Assembly: GCA_964556665.1 (NCBI GenBank) | Contig: CAZKXU010000088.1 | Span: forward strand, 1 to 14,929 | From: CAZKXU01 sp964556665 | GTDB taxonomy: Bacteria > Bdellovibrionota_C > UBA2361 > CAZKXU01 | DNA length: 14,929 nt | Reading direction: 5' to 3' | The notes under the pieces: model-generated | Told to the model about the DNA's origin: nothing | Database searches by the model: none | Seen by the model: the letters and a program-made list of their open reading frames with translations, nothing else | Part shown: in pieces, positions 6,218-13,969 of the stretch | Layout of the letters: every line of letters starts with the position of its first letter | How positions within the stretch are numbered: the first letter of the stretch is position 1 | Translations under genes and position numbers: made by a program

Positions 6218-7969
6218 TTAATCACAACTAAGCGCATCAATCTTAGTTTCTAAGTAATCAAACGCATCATAGTAAGCACTTTGAGTCCACGTAGCCTTTT
6301 TAAAAGCCCCCTTACAGTGCTTCGCTTCAACTGCACCAGTGCTGCAAGAATTTGGATTGGTTCCAGCCACACATGAGCACCCCATATTGCCGAAATCGGT
6401 TGCAAGGCAAGTTTCACCATAATGTAGCTCGTATGAGAACCCTGTTTGGCCTCCCAACGACTGTGCTAAACTAGCACAATAATCCGGATAGTTAGTACTA
6501 TCGCAATTGGATTGAGAATCTCCATCAGGAGTATCAACAAGCTTAGTACCTTCGAATAAAAGCCTTGGACCTTCATGTCTATGCTTAGGCTGGCACTTTT
6601 CTTTGTCTGAGGTTGCGTATGCAGCCCAGATAGACTTACCAGCCGCATTTAGATCAATGTTACTTGGCAAGCCGTTATTCACAGCATCAAGCCGTTTGAC
6701 GACAGAAAGCGCATTCATTGAGTCTAATAGAGCTTTATTCTCTGGAAGCGCCACATAATCCTGCCACTCAGCTCGAGTACCTGCAGCATTAAACTTTGGA
6801 CAGACAAAATTATCAGGAGAAGTACCTAGGTCCGGATAAAAGAAAGAGGAATTGCCATCTGTGCCTACTGTTCGATGAGCCTTAGCATAATCGCCTGTAT
6901 GGGTACATGTATCAGCAGCTCCGCCATCCCGTTTCTCAAAAACGTTAGGGCTGTTGAGCGCAACCAACTCAAGCGGGCTATTTGCAATCTGCGACTCGAA
7001 ACCTATCATGCACCGTATTCCGGTATCATCTGAAAGGACAAGCTCAGCCGCAAGTGCGCCACCCGAGGAATATCCCCAGACAATAAGTCCTGTACTCTTG
7101 GCTTTTACCTGGCTCGCATTTGCCTTTAGAGTCTCAATAGCTTTTCGTGCATCCATGAAGGCAGGGGGTAGATTGCCCTCAGATGTATCTATATTGTAGG
7201 TATTTTTGACTATTGCGCCTGAAGCATTTGGCCTATAGGAGCCTGAGTATGCGTAGTCAACTGACGCAACGATAAACCCCCTCTCTAGAGCACCTGTAAA
7301 ACTACCTGTAGCTGGCTCAACGCATGTCGGTACGCCGCCTATTGGAGTGTCATTACATCCAAACAACATAATGCTGTCTGGGCCAGAAGTGCTATAATTA
7401 AGAGTCTTACTTCCTGAATCCAGACCACCACCATGAAAAAAGACTAAGAAACGGTATGCGCTGCTAGGAGCAGTATCAACTCCAGCTGGAACATAAAGAT
7501 CCATTTTCTGCTGCGAATTAGTAGCCCGCTGAGTACCAGTAGCATTTCTAAAGTCCTCCTTCCCCTCGCCATAGACAATGTCAGCGTACTTGTAGCCTAA
7601 AATTGTAGCGCCACCATCAAGAGAGATTTCCTCACGGTTTGAGACATTAAACCCTGGGTTTGGGGTAACTGTTGGGGTTGGTGTAACTGTTGGGGTTGGG
7701 GTTGGAGTTGGAGTAGCGGTAGGCGCTATGCACGTCTTACTACTGGCAGTACCAAAACAGGTGAAGCCTGGGACACAGTCAGAGGTCACTAAGCAGGCTT
7801 TTCCAGCCGCGCACCTTACTCCGCATCCGCTTACAGAACCACCGCAGTCAATAGCAGTTTCTGTACCATCTTTTACTCCATTGGGACAGGTTGCAGCTTG
7901 TACCGTAAACGGAAGGAGAAGCAACGCTCCCAATAATATTGGATTAAAATAATTCATTTTGTGGTTCAT
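6218..7969 (-). CDS. Secreted alpha/beta-hydrolase (carboxylesterase-like) with Cys-rich module and Thr-Pro linker
   Basis: 583 residues. The signal peptide is about 1-25 (ILLGALLLLPFTVQA). Next is a Cys-rich module with eight Cys (28, 42, 49, 53, 59, 65, 71, 80) in the pattern CPNG..DG.ET..DCGG followed by C..G..C....DC..G..C, which is seen in secreted proteins of myxobacteria and relatives. Residues 83-104 are a Thr-Pro linker. The catalytic domain, about 115-583, has the oxyanion motif HGGG (179-182) and the nucleophile elbow GYSSGG with Ser301. Likely acid and base are Asp455 (YATSD) and His551 (EAKHC), the latter two by inference. HGGG plus G.S.GG fits the hormone-sensitive-lipase / BD-FAE side of the superfamily. 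Many extra Cys near the C-terminus suggest disulphides and export. Substrate is unknown; a polymer or cell-surface ester is plausible given the adhesion-like module. AGGGT stands nine bases before the ATG. Confidence 0.85.
   Translation of the reverse strand: MNHKMNYFNPILLGALLLLPFTVQAATCPNGVKDGTETAIDCGGSVSGCGVRCAAGKACLVTSDCVPGFTCFGTASSKTCIAPTATPTPTPTPTVTPTPTVTPNPGFNVSNREEISLDGGATILGYKYADIVYGEGKEDFRNATGTQRATNSQQKMDLYVPAGVDTAPSSAYRFLVFFHGGGLDSGSKTLNYSTSGPDSIMLFGCNDTPIGGVPTCVEPATGSFTGALERGFIVASVDYAYSGSYRPNASGAIVKNTYNIDTSEGNLPPAFMDARKAIETLKANASQVKAKSTGLIVWGYSSGGALAAELVLSDDTGIRCMIGFESQIANSPLELVALNSPNVFEKRDGGAADTCTHTGDYAKAHRTVGTDGNSSFFYPDLGTSPDNFVCPKFNAAGTRAEWQDYVALPENKALLDSMNALSVVKRLDAVNNGLPSNIDLNAAGKSIWAAYATSDKEKCQPKHRHEGPRLLFEGTKLVDTPDGDSQSNCDSTNYPDYCASLAQSLGGQTGFSYELHYGETCLATDFGNMGCSCVAGTNPNSCSTGAVEAKHCKGAFKKATWTQSAYYDAFDYLETKIDALSCD
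7660..7720. repeat. Short tandem repeat coding for the Thr-Pro linker
   Basis: On the plus strand, units of GGGGTT and GGTGTAACTGTT repeat in tandem, including two direct copies of GTAACTGTTGGGGTTGG. They encode alternating Pro-Thr-Val between the Cys-rich module and the hydrolase domain. Such tracts vary in length by slippage while staying in frame when whole codon units change. Confidence 0.7.
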
Positions 7970-8575
7970 ATTATAATTACCCTAAAAAGTTAAAATCTGT
8001 GAAGCATAAGTCGACCAGAATAAGGAAAAAGAGAAGCACTAAATAAATTTATTTATCGAAAATAGATTTAATCAGCCTAATGTAACTAAGAACTAGATAG
8101 CTTATTAGGCTCTCCTGTTCAACATATAAATGTTCAACTTCCGTTCTATAGATGTCAGGATGAGCCAGGAAGGAGCAGAATGTTTCAGGACATAACAAAA
8201 AGGTTTAAAGTGGGTAAACTATCCTGAATCCTACTATTGCTGGATTTAACGCTATTAGAGTGAATGACAAAATAACGCTTCGTTATTTTGTCATTCACTA
8301 TAATTCCTGTCCTTCTGGACATGATCTACTATAGTGTAGGAAATCGCGCCTTACTTACAGTTTTATAAGCTTTGAGCGCAAGGGTGCGCGAACACTAGGG
8401 TTATAAGGATTTCTTTCGTTTGCTTGCAGGGCTTACTTCTCGTAAAATAGAGGTGAAGCTAAGAGTTTAGAGCTAGAGGGTAGTGGAAGCCAAGCAGGGT
8501 GTTTTGCTTAACCCCAGGCATCATAGGTTTTCAATTTTTGACCCGTTAGTAGAAGGACTATTAATTAGATAAGTT
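7970..8575. other. 606-base intergenic region between divergent genes
   Basis: No credible gene is seen here. It holds a perfect 16-base AT palindrome, TAAATAAATTTATTTA (8040-8055), about 70 bases upstream of the esterase. It also holds two direct copies of TGTTCAAC (8116-8123 and 8131-8138, period 15) and the long hairpin at 8259-8299. A small stem TGTCC/GGACA lies at 8308-8321. On the plus side, just before ATG 8576, TTGACC (8538-8543) could serve as a -35 box with an AT-rich stretch around 8559-8566 as -10, but that would leave almost no leader. The region is long for this window and probably contains promoters for both flanking genes; no RNA gene was recognised. Confidence 0.5.
8259..8299. 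repeat. Palindromic repeat, copy 2: perfect 19-base hairpin
   Basis: AGTGAATGACAAAATAACG (8259-8277) is followed by the 3-base loop CTT and its exact complement (8281-8299). The 15-mer AATGACAAAATAACG is identical to that at 781-795. Perfect pairing over 19 bases indicates recent spread or strong selection. It lies in a divergent gap, not after a gene, so a terminator role is unlikely. Confidence 0.8.
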
Positions 8576-9427
8576 ATGTCGGCAAGCGGTAGCGCCTCAA
8601 ATTTTGTTCCAGTATCAAACCCGCAGGAGTATCAGCTCGACGCCTATAGTTCGCCAATTAAGATTGATCTTAGACAGATCGAGCTTCTTTTGCCTCTCGG
8701 TGAAGTGGAGCGCTTTGATCAACACTGCCTAGTCCATCATAAGGACAACGAACGCAAGATTTTTATCTTTCGCTTTGGTACGGTTGTATTTTTTAATATA
8801 CCTAGACATAACCATGAAGCTTATTTAAGCCGCATCGAATTTACACCAAGTCAGGCAAATAAACTTAATCAAGACGAGATTGCAGAAGATCAGTTCACGC
8901 TCCGCGTGGAAAAAGGTACAACAAAAATTGGGTTTAATAACGTCACTATTTCAGAACTAAACCTACCAAATCTACAGTTGGTAGCCCAGGTACTTGGACA
9001 ATCGAGTGCCCTAGAGATAATCGAATGGGAGGTCGAGGAGTTTTTGGCCGAATCCGATCGGCTTACACGTACTCTGCGCAGGGGGGCACAGATTAGAAAA
9101 AAGCGTGATCAATTAATGGAGTTTATTGGACAAGGATTAAATGCTCGCCACCGTATTATTAACCAAATCTCACTCCTCTCCCAGCCTGACACCACCTGGG
9201 AAACCGAGGAGCTATATGTTCTATACAACAATCTGTTTAAAAACTTTGATATGGAGGATCGTGTTGAAAGAATTGAAAAGATGCTCGAACTTTCTTCCGA
9301 CGTGTCAAAGCTTTTGCTTGAGATTTTAAATGCCCGAAGGGCAGAATTTCTTGAAATTGTTATAATACTTTTAATCGTAGCAGAGCTGCTAGTCCCTCTT
9401 TGGGGCAGCTTAAAGACATTGCTATAA
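8576..9427 (+). CDS. RMD1 / DUF155 family protein with C-terminal membrane anchor
   Basis: 283 residues. The family is recognised from the central FGTVVFFN strand (67-74), the 'ALEIIEWEVEEFL' helix (145-157), a basic coiled stretch (160-190), and the C-terminal pattern RRAEFLEIVIILLIVAELL (254-272). In this family the last item is a conserved basic-acidic helix that runs into one transmembrane segment (here about 258-279). Members include yeast Rmd1 and the mitochondrial RMND1 (PF02582). In mitochondria the family is linked to inner-membrane organisation and translation; the bacterial role is not established. The N-terminal bulk should face the cytoplasm. A stop codon lies in frame immediately upstream, so ATG 8576 is the first possible ATG. 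The ribosome site is poor. It is transcribed alone, between the 606-base gap and a palindrome-rich gap. Confidence 0.85.
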   Translation: MSASGSASNFVPVSNPQEYQLDAYSSPIKIDLRQIELLLPLGEVERFDQHCLVHHKDNERKIFIFRFGTVVFFNIPRHNHEAYLSRIEFTPSQANKLNQDEIAEDQFTLRVEKGTTKIGFNNVTISELNLPNLQLVAQVLGQSSALEIIEWEVEEFLAESDRLTRTLRRGAQIRKKRDQLMEFIGQGLNARHRIINQISLLSQPDTTWETEELYVLYNNLFKNFDMEDRVERIEKMLELSSDVSKLLLEILNARRAEFLEIVIILLIVAELLVPLWGSLKTLL

Positions 9428-9455
9428 ATTTCTAACCCTTAATATTTTTGCTTTC

Positions 9456-9612
9456 CTGGGACCGCGGGACGCGCTTGGGCAGTGCCCTGCACTGCTACCA
9501 GGCAGCGTAAGATAAATACTAAGCAAGCTTCCACAAGTCCACGCGAAGCGTGGTCCTGCCCGCAAACGGATAAACTGTAGCTAAGTTGCTGGCTGGAAGC
9601 CCGCACTCCCAG
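9456..9612. repeat. Degenerate palindromic element related to 4244-4414
   Basis: Outer ends CTGGGA (9456-9461) and TCCCAG (9607-9612) are inverted, and the arms stay partly alike inward (CTGGGACCGCGGG against the complement CTGGGAGTGCGGG). The right arm, reverse-complemented (TGGGAGTGCGGGCTTCC then AGCCAGC), matches the inner arm at 4296-4319 at about 19 of 24 positions. TCCTGCCCGC occurs exactly at both 4310-4319 and 9554-9563. Internal hairpins are GCAGTG/CACTGC (9479-9495) and CCACGC GAA GCGTGG (9539-9553). It sits in the convergent gap between the genes ending at 9427 and 9648. It looks like a decayed or chimeric copy. Confidence 0.6.
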
Positions 9613-9647
9613 TATGCTTACTTGAAAACAATCTATATTACAGCACA

Positions 9648-10637
9648 CTAACTCGTCTCATACGACCTACCAGTTAACTGCACCTCCTCTTCAAAGCTTT
9701 GCCCAGCCTCAAATCCGAGATCGCGCTTAGCCTTACTGCAGTCAAAAGCTCTGTTCTTAATAAAGAAATCTGCGCGGCGACGATGTAGCGGGGGTTCGAT
9801 ACCAAAAGGTTTACAGATCATCTCACACAGAGACCCTAGTAACTGTACAGGCAATACTGGGATGCTCAACGGCCATAGTTTAACAGCATAAAACTTGGCA
9901 ATCGTCTCCATGGTATATCGTAAAGTAACCGGTTTTCTGCCGGCAATTATATATACCTGGCCATCAGAGTGGCTACTTTCCAGTGCTAACCTAAAAGCTC
10001 TTACTAGATCATCAACTAAGATCCAGTGACAGAGAGTTTCTCCGCTGCCGATCAATGGAAAACGCCGGTTTTTAATACCATCAAACAACTTACGGAATCT
10101 AGTATCGCCTGGCCCCCATATCATAGCTGGCCTAATAACTGAGCCCCCAATTTTTTTCTCCCTAAACCACTCCAGAACAAGTTTTTCAGCCTCGGTTTTA
10201 CTCTCCTGATAAATATCTGTTGGGGCGTAAGGCTCCTGCTCATTGGCAGGCGGAAAGGCGATATGACTATGAACTCCTATGGTTGAGCAATGGATAATTT
10301 TCTGAACACCGGATTTCTGTGCAGCTTCCAATACATTTCGTGTCCCTTCAAAATTAACCCTCCAATACTCTGAGTCAGGAAACCTGGCTTCCCGATATAA
10401 GGCAGCGATATGAAAGACGGCCTTTACTCCTATAAATGCCTTTAATAAAGACTGCGGATCTGTAACATCCCCAATTACAATTTCGATATTTTTAAGATCG
10501 GAGAGTTTCCCAAGGTTGCTACTAGGACGACAGAGAGCTCGTACTTTGTATCCATATTTTAACAACTCTCTACACAAGCATGAGCCAACGAATCCTGAGG
10601 AGCCAGTTACTAAAACTTGATCGTAATTTAAATTCAT
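9648..10637 (-). CDS. NAD(P)-dependent epimerase/dehydratase (extended SDR)
   Basis: 329 residues with a Rossmann fold. The dinucleotide-binding motif TGSSGFVG is at 11-18 (GxxGxxG). The acidic strand end GDVTD (56-60) and the catalytic set S118 with Y143xxxK147 (in DIYQESK) are intact. RPAMIWGPGD (169-178) is the typical substrate-side motif of extended SDRs. It resembles 3-beta-hydroxysteroid-dehydrogenase / dihydroflavonol-reductase-like and hopanoid-type (HpnA-like) sugar epimerases. The exact substrate cannot be told from sequence. It acts in the cytoplasm, or perhaps at the membrane: the stretch LWPLSIPVLPVQLLGSL (254-270) is hydrophobic, as in the 3-beta-HSD group. No clear ribosome site precedes ATG 10637. 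It lies 92 bases downstream of the paired membrane-protein genes on the same strand and may be read through from them. Confidence 0.88.
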   Translation of the reverse strand: MNLNYDQVLVTGSSGFVGSCLCRELLKYGYKVRALCRPSSNLGKLSDLKNIEIVIGDVTDPQSLLKAFIGVKAVFHIAALYREARFPDSEYWRVNFEGTRNVLEAAQKSGVQKIIHCSTIGVHSHIAFPPANEQEPYAPTDIYQESKTEAEKLVLEWFREKKIGGSVIRPAMIWGPGDTRFRKLFDGIKNRRFPLIGSGETLCHWILVDDLVRAFRLALESSHSDGQVYIIAGRKPVTLRYTMETIAKFYAVKLWPLSIPVLPVQLLGSLCEMICKPFGIEPPLHRRRADFFIKNRAFDCSKAKRDLGFEAGQSFEEEVQLTGRSYETS

Positions 10638-10729
10638 AACAAAAAGAACGGTACGCTATTTTGTGATTTAGTATAGACAGTGTGTGGTGAAATTACCACT
10701 AAGAGAGTTGATCTTGCTTCCTACTTAAA

Positions 10730-12202
10730 TTATGAAAGGGTTTTTGTCTCTGCTACAACCTGACCTTTGATCCGAAGACGAAATTCACCATTTTCATCAA
10801 CCGTGATTGAAGTCCCCTCCTCCTCCGGCGCTGTTTCGTAATTTACAAAAACTGTTATTTCTGCGGCAATACGCGGCCGCTGCGGATCATAAACACCGGT
10901 AACTAACGCCGTGCCAAGCACACGTCTGCGTTGCCCTTCATAATCTACGTAGATGCGAGCATTTCCCTTCCCCTGAAATTTGCCATTTGATAATGTAAGT
11001 ATTCCCAATCTTTCAACGTCAACTTTCATGATCCAAGGATCTCTAATCTTGCCGTGAACTATCTCATGTGGGGTTAAGGCAGGAACTTTCGGCGTCGTAA
11101 TAACAATCTTGGCGTACTTAACCACGTTTCGATCAATTACAAAGCGAGCCTCAATATTCTTATCCTCGTACTCTTCTCTACTCATTACACCGGTAAAATT
11201 CGCAGGCGGCATCATTACAATCGGCTCAGCAGGATGAGAGATTGGTGAACTAAGCAGCGCTGCAACTGCATTCTCGATGTTCACATTATCCTCACGCTGC
11301 ATAACATAGTTAAAATATAGAATATTACCTGCTAATAAGACTGCAACACTTAGAACCAAGCAGACAACGAAGTCTACCGACCAGACTATACTGAAAACTT
11401 TTCCGACTCCAGGAATCCTAAATTCAAATACAAAGGTGCGCTTATCAATAAACTCCTCTTTATGTGCTCGCACATATTTCGCCGAACGTGGGTCACGTTC
11501 TACAATTTCCTGAGCTATCTCATCCTCTAAGATTCCCTGTTCAAGAGCCTCACCTACCTTCTCCTGTTCAACAATAAGATCTTTTGAAGCTTTTGTATTC
11601 TGCGTTGCTATGACTGCTGGAGCTTCAGGCTCGAGATCAAGGTCTAGATCTACCCCTGTATCTGCTACATCCTCCAAGGTAGTAAGCTCACTATAAACCT
11701 CTTTGAAATCTTTCTTCTTAGATTTATTAACACCATCTGAAGGATTAAAAGATGGCGTTGCAGGTGATTGCTCGAGATCTAAAGCTGGTGCTGCTGTGCT
11801 AGTCTTTTGCTCTAGGGGATTGATTCCGCTGTCATCGAGCAAGACTAGGTCCCCTTCCCCCCATTCACTCTCTTTAGGTGTAGCGCTAGTAGGAATTGGC
11901 TGTATTGGAGCCTTCTCTGCTTTGATAGGAGCCTCAACCACTGTAGGTGCAGCTCGTGATATATCTGAAGTAATAGTAGCTATAGCACCGGCCTTTATTA
12001 GAATCTCCATCATCTTTTCTAGTTCATCTTGATTCTGTGATTGTCTAATCGGCGCAGGTGAATCGGCAAATAGTTTTTTAATCTGATCAATATTTAGACC
12101 GAGCTCAGAGATTAGGACAAACTTTATGCGTCGCAGCTTATCCGGATTGTTATCCGCAGGTCCGTGAAAGATGAGCTGATAGTTTAATTCCTGTTTAGAC
12201 AC
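10730..12202 (-). CDS. Single-pass membrane protein with L7/L12-like N-terminal domain (paralogue 2)
   Basis: 490 residues in three parts. (1) Residues 8-78 resemble the C-terminal domain of ribosomal protein L7/L12: a strand with FHGPAD, helix IKFVLISELGLNIDQIKKLF, 'SPAPI', a helix ending in ILIKAGAIATI. L12 has the order 'IKxVRxxTGLGLKEAK.LVE..P..IK ... LE.AGA.V'. (2) Residues 80-260 are low-complexity and acidic (DLDLDLEPE), likely disordered. (3) A transmembrane helix at about 274-298 is followed by an extracytoplasmic domain (335-490) with KIVITTP.VPALTP, IRDPWIMKVD and a C-terminal strand. With no signal peptide the topology is N-in/C-out. The same architecture and many of the same residues occur in the next gene upstream. 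The GTG start lacks a strong ribosome site. Function is unknown; the L12-like fold is an inference from pattern only. Confidence 0.8.
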   Translation of the reverse strand: MSKQELNYQLIFHGPADNNPDKLRRIKFVLISELGLNIDQIKKLFADSPAPIRQSQNQDELEKMMEILIKAGAIATITSDISRAAPTVVEAPIKAEKAPIQPIPTSATPKESEWGEGDLVLLDDSGINPLEQKTSTAAPALDLEQSPATPSFNPSDGVNKSKKKDFKEVYSELTTLEDVADTGVDLDLDLEPEAPAVIATQNTKASKDLIVEQEKVGEALEQGILEDEIAQEIVERDPRSAKYVRAHKEEFIDKRTFVFEFRIPGVGKVFSIVWSVDFVVCLVLSVAVLLAGNILYFNYVMQREDNVNIENAVAALLSSPISHPAEPIVMMPPANFTGVMSREEYEDKNIEARFVIDRNVVKYAKIVITTPKVPALTPHEIVHGKIRDPWIMKVDVERLGILTLSNGKFQGKGNARIYVDYEGQRRRVLGTALVTGVYDPQRPRIAAEITVFVNYETAPEEEGTSITVDENGEFRLRIKGQVVAETKTLS

Positions 12203-12299
12203 CGACTTTCAAAACCCTAATAACAAAAATCATTTCAAGTTACATGAAGACGATACTGACTCTATAAATCGGCAATATTCAGGATATTATTGAGTTCGG

Positions 12300-12331
12300 T
12301 TCAGGTAAGACTTTAGCTTGCTAACTTCCTG
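12300..12331. other. Hairpin between the two paralogous genes
   Basis: TCAGGTAAG and CTTCCTGA form a stem with one bulge around a 15-base loop, inside the 167-base spacer. There is no T-run next to it on the minus strand, so read-through from the first gene to the second remains possible. It could be a processing or attenuation site, but support is weak. Confidence 0.3.
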
Positions 12332-12369
12332 AAAGAGCTAAGGAATATGCAAGGATTAAGGCTAATCAT

Positions 12370-13782
12370 TTACGACAGGATTCTTGTGCGTGCCTCAACA
12401 TCACCTTTAAGATTAATCATAAATGATCCGTTATGCTGCGGCTCAACTACTGTCTTTTCCCCAACATCTACTAAGTCCTCTATGTTAGAGATTTTAACCA
12501 CTGCTATAACTTTATCCTGCTGTCTATCAAATCTTCCACTGATTTCTACCGGAACCACCACTCTTCGTCTGCGACTCAAATAGTCTATATATATCTTAGA
12601 GTTACCAACTGCGTGAAAGCCACCTGCATTTGTATTTGTTATATTTAAATTATCTATATCAATTCTAACAATCCAAGGTGCTCGGATCGTGTTATTTACT
12701 ATCTGCTCTGGTGTTAGCTCTGCTACAGCAGGTGTTGTAATGACAATTTTAATCGATCGAACCTCCTCGTTTTGAATAACAAATTTAGAGGAGATCTCCT
12801 TATCCTGATAATCATTCTTACCGATCACGCTAACAAACTCAGCCGGAGGCACGAAATCAAGAGTTCGCTGCGGAGCAAGAGAGCCTAGCATCGAGCTAAA
12901 GCCAGTGCTATCATCTGCTGTTAAATAATAGTTAAAATAGATGTAATTGCCTAAGATAAGGGTAGTAATACTAAGAAGAAAGTAAGCTACAAAATCCAAT
13001 GAAATCAGAATATTTTTCCGTTTGTGCGGGAACATGATCTCGAGCGAAAGTATACGCTCTGTGACCTCTTGATAAGATTGCTCTGCTTCAATAGCTACAG
13101 AGTCAGCAACACTTGAAGCGGCAATATTAGGTGGCGTATAGGCAGCAAATATGTTTCTCTTTGCAGCAGCAGAGACTCTAGGAGCCTCTTCGACCTCCTT
13201 CGCCCTTACCTGTGCTATACTTTCCTTTAAGGCCTCTGCAGAATGAGTAGCAGGCAAGAGATCTAATGGCTCGACATCAATTAGAGGCTGTGAAAGTTTT
13301 TCATGAGCTGGTTTTACAGCTACTGCTTGTGCTGTCTCTTTTAATGGCTCGATCAGACCCCCTTCACTATCTATCTCCAACTTCCATTCAGGTGAGGCTG
13401 TGGGGACAACTCCTTTGCTCTCTAATTTGATCTCAATTTCGACATGGTCGTCTTGCGACCGATCTGAAGATTCAGTTTCTATAGAGATTTCTTGAGGATC
13501 AATTTCTATTATTAGTGGAGTTTCTTTAGCGGCATACTCCTGCGGCGTAAGGATTGAGACATTCGCCCCAGCACGTTGTAGGATTTTGAATGGAACAACG
13601 AGATCCTCTTTGCTTGCAGCTTCCTGTATTGACTGCGGCCCATTCTCTAATAAAGCCCTTACGCGATCGACGCTAAACTCAAGATCTGCAATCATCGCAC
13701 TTTTGACCTTACGCAAGGTCTCGGCACTCTGGTCCGCAGGACCATGAAAATACAGGCTAAAATGACGGAAATCCTTATCCAA
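12370..13782 (-). CDS. Single-pass membrane protein with L7/L12-like N-terminal domain (paralogue 1)
   Basis: 470 residues, the same layout as the downstream gene. The L12-CTD-like domain is at 8-78 (SLYFHGPAD, a helix with LRKVKSAMIADLEFSVDRVRAL read in pieces, then 'ILQRAGANVSIL'). An acidic, low-complexity region spans 80-250. The transmembrane helix is at about 258-283. The extracytoplasmic domain is at 314-470. Shared landmarks with the paralogue are FHGPAD, KIVITTP.V..LTP, IR.PWI...D, IY.DY...RRRV and a C-terminal ending in LS. The linkers have diverged freely while both domains and the helix are kept. The start is TTG at 13782, supported by GGAG five bases upstream; no nearby ATG fits. 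It is the first of the pair, 167 bases before paralogue 2, and divergent from the TerC gene. I do not know the function. Confidence 0.82.
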   Translation of the reverse strand: MDKDFRHFSLYFHGPADQSAETLRKVKSAMIADLEFSVDRVRALLENGPQSIQEAASKEDLVVPFKILQRAGANVSILTPQEYAAKETPLIIEIDPQEISIETESSDRSQDDHVEIEIKLESKGVVPTASPEWKLEIDSEGGLIEPLKETAQAVAVKPAHEKLSQPLIDVEPLDLLPATHSAEALKESIAQVRAKEVEEAPRVSAAAKRNIFAAYTPPNIAASSVADSVAIEAEQSYQEVTERILSLEIMFPHKRKNILISLDFVAYFLLSITTLILGNYIYFNYYLTADDSTGFSSMLGSLAPQRTLDFVPPAEFVSVIGKNDYQDKEISSKFVIQNEEVRSIKIVITTPAVAELTPEQIVNNTIRAPWIVRIDIDNLNITNTNAGGFHAVGNSKIYIDYLSRRRRVVVPVEISGRFDRQQDKVIAVVKISNIEDLVDVGEKTVVEPQHNGSFMINLKGDVEARTRILS

Positions 13783-13969
13783 CTTAACTCCGATGTTAGT
13801 ACTACGAATTTTACGTAGGAGTTTCTCGTATTCTTTTCATGAGAACTTTCGGTCAGGATTAGGATAAATGTTAGATCTGAGCGCTAACTTTTATATAAAA
13901 ATTGGGGCTAGCTGGGATTAATACAAGCTCATATTATTAGACCTGCTTCTTTTTGGAAACCAACCAGGC

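Noticed and set aside
9439..9648. Open frame of 69 codons on the minus strand
   Set aside because: It lies entirely inside the palindromic element 9456-9612 and its translation has no family-like features.
10684..10699. GTGGTGAAATTACCAC as an operator before the epimerase gene
   Set aside because: Only the outer five bases on each side are symmetric; too short to support a site without comparison data.
13800..13969. Possible yybP-ykoY manganese riboswitch before TerC
   Set aside because: The family often carries one, but I could not find the conserved loop motifs or a paired P1 stem here. A covariance-model search would settle it.
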